DNA from: Spirochaetota bacterium
Lineage (GTDB): Bacteria > Spirochaetota > Spirochaetia > Treponematales > Breznakiellaceae
Direction of reading: 5' to 3'
Length of the DNA: 8,583 nt
Assembly (NCBI GenBank): GCA_023398155.1
Contig: JAEWSV010000368.1
Location: 1 to 8,583 of the forward strand
Positions within the stretch are counted from its first letter, which is position 1. The number at the start of each line of letters is the position of its first letter. Shown here piece by piece: positions 1 through 5,544 of this stretch. Under the pieces are notes generated by a model. The model ran no database searches. It was not told the origin of the DNA and worked only from the letters and a program-made list of their open reading frames with translations. Position numbers and translations under genes: made by a program.

Positions 1-14
1 CTTTTTCACGCACC

Positions 15-61
15 TTTGAAGTCAAACCGCCGGCGGTCGGCCGGCGCGTTCACTATAGTAA
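15..61. promoter_or_regulatory. Palindrome-rich leader of the oxidoreductase pair, with a candidate -10 box
   Basis: Three dyads stand in a row before the first gene. TTTGAAGTCAAA (15-26) pairs at 10 of 12 positions. ACCGCCGGCGGT (26-37) is a perfect 12-bp palindrome. ACTATAGT (52-59) is a perfect 8-bp palindrome that contains TATAGT (54-59), a good -10 hexamer. No -35-like hexamer lies 16-18 bp upstream of it, so the promoter may need an activator or may be wrongly assigned. In other bacteria qorB genes are often next to an HxlR-type redox regulator. The dyads could be an operator for such a protein encoded to the left of the window; that is inference. The mirror strand carries TTTGACTT at 18-25, which could be the -35 of a divergent gene. 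Confidence 0.35.
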
Positions 62-73
62 TGGGAGGCGATC

Positions 74-997
74 ATGAATCCAACCATGCGGGCTATCCGA
101 TACCACGAATACGGCGTCAGCCGGAAACTCGTCCTTGAGACTATACCGCGGAGCGAGCCGGGAGCCGGCGAGGTGCTCGCGCGCGTCGAATTCGCGGGCG
201 TCAATCCCATCGACTGGAAACTTAGGTCGGGGCTCTATAAGGATTTCATGCCGGTGAAGTTCCCCTCGGTGTCGGGCAAGGATTTCGCGGGTACGGTAGA
301 AGCGCTCGGAAGCGGCGTCTCGGGCTTTTCCGTCGGGCAGCGGGTCTTCGGAAGCGCGAACGGGACCTACGCGGAATTCGTCGTCGCGAAGGCCTCCTCC
401 ATCGCGCCGATACCCGACGCGCTTTCATTCGAGCAGGCGGCCTCCGTTCCCCTCGGCGCCCTGACGGCGTGGCATGTCGTGGAAGAGGCCGGAATAACCG
501 CCGGCAGCTCGGTCATAGTCGTCGGCGCCGCGGGCGGCGTGGGCATGTTCGCCGTCCAGTTCGCCCGGCTCAAGGGCGCGGCGGTCACCGGCCTCGCCTC
601 CGCCAAGAACCTCGCGTTCGTGGAGAGCCTCGGGGCCGAGGCGGTGGATTACGCGACCGCCGCTCCCGCGTCCCTGGCGGGGAAGGCGGACCTCGTCATC
701 GACACCGCCGGGGGAACGGCGCTCGAGGACGCGTATTCCCTGGTCAGGAGGGGCGGCACGCTCCTCTCGACGGCGGGGACGCCGAACGCCCAACGCGCCG
801 CGGAGGCCGGCATCGCCGCGCGCGCCGCGGGGAATAAGGGCAGCGGACCGTTGGCGCAGATCGCCGAGCTCCTCGGTTCCGGAAAGCTCGTCACGGCAGT
901 CGGCCCGATCTTCGACCTCGCCGACGCGGGATCCGCTCAGGATCTCAGCCAGACCGGTCACGGCAGGGGACGCATCCTGCTCAAGGTACAGGAGTGA
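74..997 (+). CDS. Zinc-independent MDR-family NADPH:quinone oxidoreductase-like protein
   Basis: A 307-residue cytoplasmic medium-chain dehydrogenase/reductase that probably uses NADPH to reduce quinones or activated alkenes. The N-terminal GroES-like domain covers about residues 5-125 and holds the family signature VNPIDWKLRSG (43-53). The cysteine and histidine ligands of zinc alcohol dehydrogenases are absent there. The Rossmann domain follows, with the nucleotide loop GAAGGVG at 151-157. The C-terminal SQTGHGRGRILLKV (292-305) is typical of the quinone-reductase branch. Length is normal for that branch. The start is supported by GGGAGG at 63-68, five bases before the ATG; a second ATG four codons later would be too far from it. 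It is followed after three bases by a QorB-like gene, so the two are probably co-transcribed and act in quinone or electrophile detoxification. The exact substrate cannot be read from the sequence. Confidence 0.9.
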   Translation: MNPTMRAIRYHEYGVSRKLVLETIPRSEPGAGEVLARVEFAGVNPIDWKLRSGLYKDFMPVKFPSVSGKDFAGTVEALGSGVSGFSVGQRVFGSANGTYAEFVVAKASSIAPIPDALSFEQAASVPLGALTAWHVVEEAGITAGSSVIVVGAAGGVGMFAVQFARLKGAAVTGLASAKNLAFVESLGAEAVDYATAAPASLAGKADLVIDTAGGTALEDAYSLVRRGGTLLSTAGTPNAQRAAEAGIAARAAGNKGSGPLAQIAELLGSGKLVTAVGPIFDLADAGSAQDLSQTGHGRGRILLKVQE

Positions 998-1000
998 ATC

Positions 1001-1855
1001 ATGACGTACGCGATCACGGGCTCCACGGGTCCCTTCGGCGCGACGGCTATCCGGCGCCTGCTGGATTGGAACATCCCCGCGGCCTCCATCATCGCCGTCG
1101 CCCGGAACGAAGGCAAGGCGGCGTCGCTTAAGGCCCTCGGCGTCCAGGTCCGCCTGGCCGCCTACGAGGACGGCATGGCCATGGAGCGGGCCCTCAAGGG
1201 CGCGGATCGGCTCCTCCTGGTTTCCGGGAGCGAACTCGGGAAACGGATCGATCAACACCGGAACGTCATAGAAGCCGCCATGAAGACGGGCGTGAAGTTC
1301 ATCGTCTACACGAGCATCGCACGCGCGAATACGACCTCCAATCCGCTCGCCGGCGAGCACGTGGCCACCGAGGCCTTGCTCAAGGGGGCGGGGATTCCCT
1401 TCGCGGTCGCGCGGAACAACTGGTATACGGAGAATTACGCGAACGATCTCAAACAGGCGTCCGCGACGGGTTCGATAGAAGCCGCGGCCGGCGCGGGGCG
1501 GATCTGTTCGGCTACGCGGAGCGAATACGCGGAAGCCGCCGCGCGGATCCTGACCGGCGAGGTACAAACGGGCAAGGTCTACGAACTCGCCGGGGAGGCG
1601 TGGGACTACGAAGCTTTGGCGCGGGCCGCGACCGAGCTCCTCGGCAAGCCCGTGGTTTATATGGCCGTCGGGGTAGAGGAACGGAAGGCGAGCCTCGTCC
1701 GGGTCGGACTTCCTCCGGAGGCGGCCGCCTTCGTCGCTTCGCTGGAACAGGCGGTCGCGGCGGGCACCCTCTCTCATGAGAGCCCCGATCTGGCGCTCTT
1801 GCTCGGCCGGAAGCCGAAAGGCCTGAAGGAGGGGCTGGCCGGAATCCTCGGCTGA
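1001..1855 (+). CDS. qorB: NAD(P)H:quinone oxidoreductase, QorB/NmrA-like atypical SDR
   Basis: A 284-residue single-domain Rossmann protein resembling Escherichia coli QorB (YtfG), which reduces quinones with NADPH. Matching landmarks are the dinucleotide loop GSTGPFG (7-13) right after the first strand, VARNEGKA (33-40), QHRNVIEAA (85-93), VKFIVYTS (98-105), RNNWYTENY (138-146) and the ATRSEYAEAAARIL segment (171-184) followed by GKVYELAGE (191-199). Like other NmrA-type atypical short-chain dehydrogenases it lacks the classical YxxxK pair. The start is fixed by AGGAG at 990-994, inside the end of the upstream gene and six bases from the ATG; the three-base gap suggests translational coupling. 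The pair thus unites two unrelated quinone-reductase folds in one transcript. No terminator hairpin with a T-run is visible after it. The family call is firm; QorB identity rests on recalled similarity. Confidence 0.88.
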   Translation: MTYAITGSTGPFGATAIRRLLDWNIPAASIIAVARNEGKAASLKALGVQVRLAAYEDGMAMERALKGADRLLLVSGSELGKRIDQHRNVIEAAMKTGVKFIVYTSIARANTTSNPLAGEHVATEALLKGAGIPFAVARNNWYTENYANDLKQASATGSIEAAAGAGRICSATRSEYAEAAARILTGEVQTGKVYELAGEAWDYEALARAATELLGKPVVYMAVGVEERKASLVRVGLPPEAAAFVASLEQAVAAGTLSHESPDLALLLGRKPKGLKEGLAGILG

Positions 1856-1894
1856 ACGTGTCCGGAACTCCTCCCGTTTTCTTCGGTCGGCCCG

Positions 1895-1903
1895 TGATAC
1901 ACT
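1895..1903 (+). promoter_or_regulatory. Weak extended -10 candidate for the DRR-repeat gene
   Basis: TGATACACT gives a TGn extension followed by TACACT, four of six matches to the -10 consensus. No recognisable -35 lies 15-18 bp upstream (the bases there are pyrimidine-rich, GTTTTC). It would start RNA near 1910 and leave a leader of about 37 bases containing the strong Shine-Dalgarno sequence. The gene could instead be read through from qorB, since no terminator separates them. Confidence 0.25.
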
Positions 1904-1946
1904 CGAGCCGATATCGTACATCCCCATTCCCGGAGGAGGGCCGGCT

Positions 1947-2234
1947 ATGAACACCCAACACGCGGACGCGGGCATCACGGTTGAAACGGATCGCCGCGCG
2001 GCCGACGCCGATCGCAGGGCGAATCGATCGGATCGCCGTTTCGACGGCTTGAACCGAAGGATCGATGATATGGATCGGCGGCTTTCCCCCCTGGACCGGC
2101 GCGGCATCGGCGGAGAGGACGCGTACGAAGGTCCCGACCGCCGGCTCGCTTCCATCGATCGGCGGGCCGAACCGGGCGATCGCCGGGTCGCCGCCGAAGA
2201 CCGCCGCGCTACCGGCGACCGCCGCGCTCGCTAG
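1947..2234 (+). CDS. Small protein of unknown function built from Asp-Arg-Arg heptad repeats
   Basis: I do not recognise this 95-residue protein. From residue 15 to 87 the triplet DRR recurs exactly every seven residues, at 15, 22, 29, 36 (NRR), 43, 50, 64, 71, 78 and 85. One unit at 57 has decayed to EDA but keeps register. A last DRR at 91 comes one residue early. Arginine makes up 24 of 95 residues and aspartate 16; there is no lysine, cysteine or tryptophan. In the first half the residues flanking each triplet are hydrophobic in a/d spacing (F32, L35, I39, M42, L46, L49), which suits a short coiled coil. Beyond residue 53 glycine and proline break this, so that half is probably disordered. 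There is no signal peptide or membrane segment. It is probably really translated: GGAGGAGGG at 1932-1940 sits six bases before the ATG, and the repeated arginines use many different codons, so selection seems to act on the protein. A nucleic-acid-binding or polyanion-binding role is only a guess. Confidence 0.72.
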   Translation: MNTQHADAGITVETDRRAADADRRANRSDRRFDGLNRRIDDMDRRLSPLDRRGIGGEDAYEGPDRRLASIDRRAEPGDRRVAAEDRRATGDRRAR

Positions 2235-2306
2235 GGCGCGGCCGATCGCGCGGGCGGCGCCGCCGCGTCATACCGTAACGCCCATCCCCCTTCCTGCACT
2301 TTTTAC
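2235..2306. other. Non-coding spacer with a GC-rich palindrome
   Basis: This spacer between the DRR-repeat gene and the operon promoter holds GGCGGCGCCGCC (2253-2264), a perfect 12-bp palindrome. There is no loop and no T-run directly after it, so I do not call it a terminator. A run of five T at 2300-2304 is about 35 bases too far away to act with it. No open frame with a ribosome site is visible. Confidence 0.3.
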
Positions 2307-2334
2307 TTGACCGGTTTAGGAAGCGTGCTATACT
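2307..2334 (+). promoter_or_regulatory. Strong sigma-70-type promoter of the sugar operon
   Basis: TTGACC (2307-2312) and TATACT (2329-2334) are each one mismatch from consensus and are separated by 16 bp. A TG at 2326-2327, one base before the -10, adds an extended -10 element. Transcription should begin near 2341, leaving a leader of about 58 bases before the binding-protein ATG. This is the best promoter in the window and fits a highly expressed transport lipoprotein. The -10 box sits in the loop of a 5-bp inverted repeat, CGTGC (2324-2328) and GCACG (2335-2339). Confidence 0.8.
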
Positions 2335-2340
2335 GCACGT

Positions 2341-2358
2341 AGGTGTGACGTAACACCT
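2341..2358. promoter_or_regulatory. Likely LacI-family operator over the transcription start
   Basis: AGGTGTGACGTAACACCT is an 18-bp inverted repeat with 16 of 18 positions symmetric and a CpG at its centre. A central CpG is the usual hallmark of LacI/GalR-family operators, where the hinge helices insert a leucine. It begins at the predicted transcription start, a position that would block RNA polymerase, and the last gene of the same operon encodes a LacI-family protein. The pairing of this site with that regulator is inference. In RNA it could also form a 6-bp hairpin with a 6-base loop. Confidence 0.6.
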
Positions 2359-2359
2359 G

Positions 2360-2373
2360 CCAGTTGCGACTGG
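2360..2373. repeat. Second short inverted repeat in the operon leader
   Basis: CCAGTTGCGACTGG pairs at 12 of 14 positions. In RNA it gives a 5-bp stem with a TGCG loop, 13 bases ahead of the Shine-Dalgarno sequence. As DNA it could be a second, weaker operator half a helical turn or so out from the first. It may protect or shape the 5' end of the transcript. Which of these applies cannot be decided from sequence. Confidence 0.35.
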
Positions 2374-2398
2374 GGATATAAAGGATGGAGGAAGGCAA

Positions 2399-3682
2399 AT
2401 GAAGAAAACGGTGTCAAGCGTTTTGGCGATCGGCGCGATCCTCGCCGTGCTGCTGACCACGGCATCTTGCTCCGGCGGCTCCAAGGGCGCCAAGGCGAAA
2501 GACGTGACGATCAACATGTTCCAGCTCAAGGTGGAGATCAAGGACGCGCTCGACGCGTACGCCGCTAAGTATTCCGCGGCGAATCCCGGCGTCACCGTCA
2601 AGGTGGAGACCCTCGGCGGCGGCGGCGATTACGGCGGCGCCATGAAGGCCAAGGCCCAGTCGGACCAGATGCCCGATATCTTCATGATCGAAGGCCTCGG
2701 CGGCTACCAGATCTGGAAGGACTACATCGCCGACCTGAGCGCCGAGAGCTGGGTCAAGGATACGGACCTGGCCATGAAGGTGGACGGCAAGATCGTCGGC
2801 TTCCCCGTCGCGATAGAAGGCTACGGACTGGCCTACAACGCCGACATCCTGGCCAAGGCAGGGATCGACCCCGCTACCCTCACCACCCGCGCCGCCTACG
2901 AGAAGGCCCTGAAGCTCCTCGATTCCAAGAAGGCCGAGCTCGGTATCGACGCGCCGGTCGCGATGGCGGCTTCCGTCGCCGGCGGCATGTGGTGGGTCGC
3001 GGCCCAGCACAACCTGGCCTGCTACTGGGGCGGCGGACTCGCGTTCGACGACACCAGCGTCATTGAGAAGGCCCTCAAGGGCGAGCTCGACGATGCCCGC
3101 TTCGCCCAGTACGCGAAGTACCTCCAGCTCCTCTTCAAGTACGCCGACAAGAAGATCCTCCTGAACGGCAGCTACGACGATCAGGTCGGCGCTTTCGCCC
3201 AGGGCAAGACCGCCTTCCTGCACCAAGGCAACTGGGTGGACCCGAACCTCAAGCAGCTCGGCGTCACCTTCAAGATCGGCTACGCGCCCCACGCCTTCCT
3301 GGACACCGAGGAGAAGGGCCTGTACCTCTTCGCCCCGAGCTGGTACTGCGTGAACGCGAAGAGCCCGAACGCCGAAGCGGCCAAGGCCTTCCTCGCTTCC
3401 ATCGCCGGAAGTCCCGACGGCCACGACTACATGGTCAACCAAGCCGGCATGATCCCCGCGTTCAAGTCCGTCACCCTCAAGCCGGCCGGACAGCTCAGCC
3501 AGGCGCTCATGGAAGCCAACGCCCGCGGCGGCAACTACGGCGTGTTCTTCGGCATGCTCCCCGACGGCGCCGGCCAGAACGTCTTCGGCCCCATCTTCGA
3601 CCTGTTCGCCCAGAACCCTGCTAACCTCGATCAGTTCATCGCGGACATGAAGAAGGCGGTCGCCGGCCTTCCGAAAATGTAA
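2399..3682 (+). CDS. Sugar ABC transporter substrate-binding lipoprotein (family 1, CUT1 type)
   Basis: A 427-residue extracytoplasmic solute-binding protein that captures a sugar and hands it to the two permeases downstream. Residues 1-23 form a lipoprotein signal peptide: KK at 2-3, a hydrophobic core to about 19, then TASC with the lipidated cysteine at 24. The lipobox has Thr at -3 rather than Leu, a relaxed form. A Gly/Ser/Lys linker (25-34) precedes the mature domain. Family features are the early KAKAQSDQMPDIFMIEG segment (83-99), FPVAIEGYGLAYNADIL (135-151), the FAQGKTAFLHQGNW segment (266-279) and AEAAKAFLASI (325-335), as in maltose- and oligosaccharide-type binding proteins. GGAGGAAGG at 2387-2395 precedes the ATG by three bases. 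Codon choice looks strongly biased, consistent with high expression. The ligand cannot be named from sequence; the neighbouring glycosidase points to an alpha-linked oligosaccharide. Confidence 0.93.
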   Translation: MKKTVSSVLAIGAILAVLLTTASCSGGSKGAKAKDVTINMFQLKVEIKDALDAYAAKYSAANPGVTVKVETLGGGGDYGGAMKAKAQSDQMPDIFMIEGLGGYQIWKDYIADLSAESWVKDTDLAMKVDGKIVGFPVAIEGYGLAYNADILAKAGIDPATLTTRAAYEKALKLLDSKKAELGIDAPVAMAASVAGGMWWVAAQHNLACYWGGGLAFDDTSVIEKALKGELDDARFAQYAKYLQLLFKYADKKILLNGSYDDQVGAFAQGKTAFLHQGNWVDPNLKQLGVTFKIGYAPHAFLDTEEKGLYLFAPSWYCVNAKSPNAEAAKAFLASIAGSPDGHDYMVNQAGMIPAFKSVTLKPAGQLSQALMEANARGGNYGVFFGMLPDGAGQNVFGPIFDLFAQNPANLDQFIADMKKAVAGLPKM

Positions 3683-3695
3683 ATAGTTCGAATCG

Positions 3696-3726
3696 CGGGG
3701 CCGCCCTAAAAGGCGGCCCCGTTTTT
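3696..3726 (+). terminator. Intrinsic terminator between binding protein and permeases
   Basis: A perfect 10-bp GC-rich stem (3696-3705 with 3712-3721), a six-base loop CTAAAA and five T residues (3722-3726) begin 14 bases after the binding-protein stop codon. There is no recognisable promoter between it and the permease gene, so it probably stops most transcripts and lets a fraction read through. It may also protect the 3' end of the binding-protein message. The result would be many binding proteins per membrane complex. Confidence 0.85.
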
Positions 3727-3760
3727 CCGGCAACTCCGTACCGCCTTCGGGAGAGTGACA

Positions 3761-4648
3761 ATGAAGCGAAACACCGTCGTCAACGTGGTCTTCGTCGCGC
3801 CGTGCGTCGTCGCCTTCACGATGATCATCCTCGTGCCTTTCTTTTTCGGCCTCTACTATTCGATGACCGACTGGAACGGCGTGAACAATTCCGTCAATTT
3901 CGTCGGCTTGAAAAACTTCGCCAATTTATTCTCGGTTCCCGATTTCCTGTATTCGTTCCTGATAACCGTCGCCTATACGGTCATCAACATCGTCTTCGTC
4001 AACGTGGTGAGCTTCATCCTCTCGCTCATCGTGACCAGCAATCTCAAGCTGCGCAATTTTTACCGCGCGGGCTTCTTCGTGCCGTACCTCATCGGCGGCA
4101 TCGTCCTCGGGTACATCTGGCAATTCATCCTGAACAGCATACTCGTCGCGATCGGCAAGAACCTGTCCATACCGTTCTTGCAGGCATCCTTCCTGAGCAA
4201 TCCCAACACCGTCATCTGGACCATGTCGGCGGTGAACACCTGGCAGTACGCCGGATACATCATGCTGATCTACGTCGCTTCTATACAGAGCATCCCCGCT
4301 TCCATCATGGAGGCGGCCAGCGTCGACGGCGCGAAATATCACACGCGGATATTCCGCATCCTCATCCCGATGATGGCGAACGCCTTCACCATCTCGCTGT
4401 TCCTGACGCTGACGACCTCGTTCAAGCAGTTCGATATGAACCTGACGCTCACCAACGGCGGTCCCGCCACCCGGTTCCTGGATGCGCCGGTCAAGGCGAG
4501 CCAGCTCCTCGCCATGAACATCTTCAACACCGCGACCGCGAACCGGATGGCGGAGGCGCAGGCCAAGGCGGTCGTCCTCTTCTTGGCGCTCGTCATCGTT
4601 TCCCTCGTACAGGTGTACATGAGCAAGAAGAAAGAGGTGGAGATGTGA
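3761..4648 (+). CDS. Sugar ABC transporter permease, MalF/UgpA-like
   Basis: A 295-residue inner-membrane protein, one half of the membrane channel for the sugar caught by the upstream lipoprotein. About six membrane helices are visible, near residues 8-30, 65-90, 103-125, 151-175, 204-220 and 268-288. The EAA loop that docks to the ATPase is at 184-203, with EAASVDGAKYHTRIFRILIP. LTNGGP (229-234), just after it, is typical of MalF-like subunits. The long periplasmic insertion of enterobacterial MalF is absent, as usual in CUT1 systems. I chose the ATG at 3761 over an in-frame GTG at 3755 because GGGAGAG (3749-3755) is five bases before the ATG and would overlap the GTG. Its stop overlaps the next start by one base. 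It lies behind a terminator, so expression should be below that of the binding protein. Confidence 0.93.
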   Translation: MKRNTVVNVVFVAPCVVAFTMIILVPFFFGLYYSMTDWNGVNNSVNFVGLKNFANLFSVPDFLYSFLITVAYTVINIVFVNVVSFILSLIVTSNLKLRNFYRAGFFVPYLIGGIVLGYIWQFILNSILVAIGKNLSIPFLQASFLSNPNTVIWTMSAVNTWQYAGYIMLIYVASIQSIPASIMEAASVDGAKYHTRIFRILIPMMANAFTISLFLTLTTSFKQFDMNLTLTNGGPATRFLDAPVKASQLLAMNIFNTATANRMAEAQAKAVVLFLALVIVSLVQVYMSKKKEVEM

Positions 4649-5532
4649 TGGAAGCGAAACGTCCTCTCAAAAAAGGCAGCACGGCCAAGCGAGCCCGCAT
4701 CGTCCTGGAAGCGGTGACGATCCTGCTCTTCGTCCTTTTCATGGTGCCCTTCGCCATGGTCGTCCTCAATTCCGCGAAGACCTCCAAGGAAATCATCTTC
4801 AACGCGATAGCGCTTCCCTCCGATTGGGGACAGTTGCTCGTCAACGTGGGCCTCATCTTCAACAATCCGACGGTGGGTTATCCGGGCGCCTTCGTTGACA
4901 GCGCGGTCATCACCTTCTTCTCATTGGTCGTCATCGTGCTGTTCTCTTCCATGTGCGCGTGGGTGCTCGTGCGGAGTAAGACCACGTGGTCAGCGGTCCT
5001 GTTCATGGCCTTCGTCGCGGCCATGGTGATTCCCTTCCAGGTCCTCATGTATCCGCTCGTCCGCTGGATGCGCATCCTCGGCGACGTAGCCGGCTTCAAG
5101 ATGCTCGGCACCGTCCCCGGGATCGTGTTCGCCTATCTCGGCTTCGGTTGCCCGCTCTCGGTCTTCGTGTTCCACGGCTTCATCAAGAACATCCCGTACG
5201 AGCTGGAGGAGTCCGCCACCATCGACGGCTGCACCCGCGAGCGGACCTTCTTCGAGATCGTCTTCCCCCTGCTCCAGCCGATCATCGTCACGGTCCTCAT
5301 CCTGAACGGGATCTGGATCTGGAACGATTACCTCCTGCCCCTCCTGGTACTCGGCTCCAACGGCATCGTCCAGACGATACCGATAGCCGTCACGGCCTTC
5401 GCGGGGGCGTACCTGAAGCAGTGGGATTTGATCCTGACCTCGACCCTGATCGCGATGCTGCCCGTCATCGTGCTCTATCTGTTCGCGCAACGCTACATCA
5501 TCAAGGGAATGGTAGAAGGTTCCATAAAATAA
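4648..5532 (+). CDS. Sugar ABC transporter permease, MalG/UgpE-like
   Basis: A 294-residue inner-membrane partner of the preceding permease. A basic cytoplasmic tail (residues 1-17) is followed by six likely helices, near 18-40, 84-108, 115-138, 153-178, 208-230 and 261-280. The EAA loop lies at about 186-211, with ESATIDGCTRERTFFEIVFP. The C-terminal end RYIIKGMVEGSIK (282-294) matches the conserved tail of MalG-like subunits. The ATG shares its A with the TGA of the previous gene, so the two subunits are translationally coupled, which favours equal amounts. GAGGTGGAG around 4634-4642 serves as ribosome binding site. An in-frame GTG one codon earlier is less likely. The reading frame stays open far upstream across the first permease gene, but that part is an out-of-frame shadow. 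No ATPase gene follows; a shared MsiK/UgpC-type ATPase encoded elsewhere is expected. Confidence 0.93.
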   Translation: MEAKRPLKKGSTAKRARIVLEAVTILLFVLFMVPFAMVVLNSAKTSKEIIFNAIALPSDWGQLLVNVGLIFNNPTVGYPGAFVDSAVITFFSLVVIVLFSSMCAWVLVRSKTTWSAVLFMAFVAAMVIPFQVLMYPLVRWMRILGDVAGFKMLGTVPGIVFAYLGFGCPLSVFVFHGFIKNIPYELEESATIDGCTRERTFFEIVFPLLQPIIVTVLILNGIWIWNDYLLPLLVLGSNGIVQTIPIAVTAFAGAYLKQWDLILTSTLIAMLPVIVLYLFAQRYIIKGMVEGSIK

Positions 5533-5544
5533 CGCGGAGGAAAC

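Noticed and set aside
425..2155. 576-codon open frame on the - strand opposite both oxidoreductases and the DRR-repeat gene
   Set aside because: It covers three + strand genes with good ribosome sites and its sequence is low-complexity Arg/Gly-rich, typical of a shadow frame.
1989..2181. Cluster of eight GATC sites, as if for methylation or an origin
   Set aside because: They come from Asp-Arg codon pairs (GAT CGN) and neighbouring codons in the repeat protein; there are no DnaA boxes or AT-rich segment nearby.
1989..2226. CRISPR-like or tandem DNA repeat
   Set aside because: The 21-bp period is imperfect at the DNA level, units vary in sequence, and the conserved part is the protein triplet; there are no spacer-like unique segments of fixed length between identical repeats.
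2253..2264. GGCGGCGCCGCC palindrome as terminator of the DRR-repeat gene
   Set aside because: It has no loop and no adjacent T-run, and perfect GC palindromes of this size are not rare in DNA of this composition.
2414..3733. 439-codon open frame on the - strand opposite the binding-protein gene
   Set aside because: It is the mirror of a lipoprotein gene with clear family motifs and its start lies inside the terminator region. No domain is visible.
3755..3760. GTG start two codons upstream of the first permease ATG
   Set aside because: It overlaps the Shine-Dalgarno sequence GGGAGAG at 3749-3755, which is correctly spaced for the ATG at 3761.
3802..4647. Upstream extension of the second permease frame through the first permease gene
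   Set aside because: The extra 282 codons are Arg/His/Gln-rich and have no membrane character, while the ATG at 4648 has a ribosome site and starts a normal permease.
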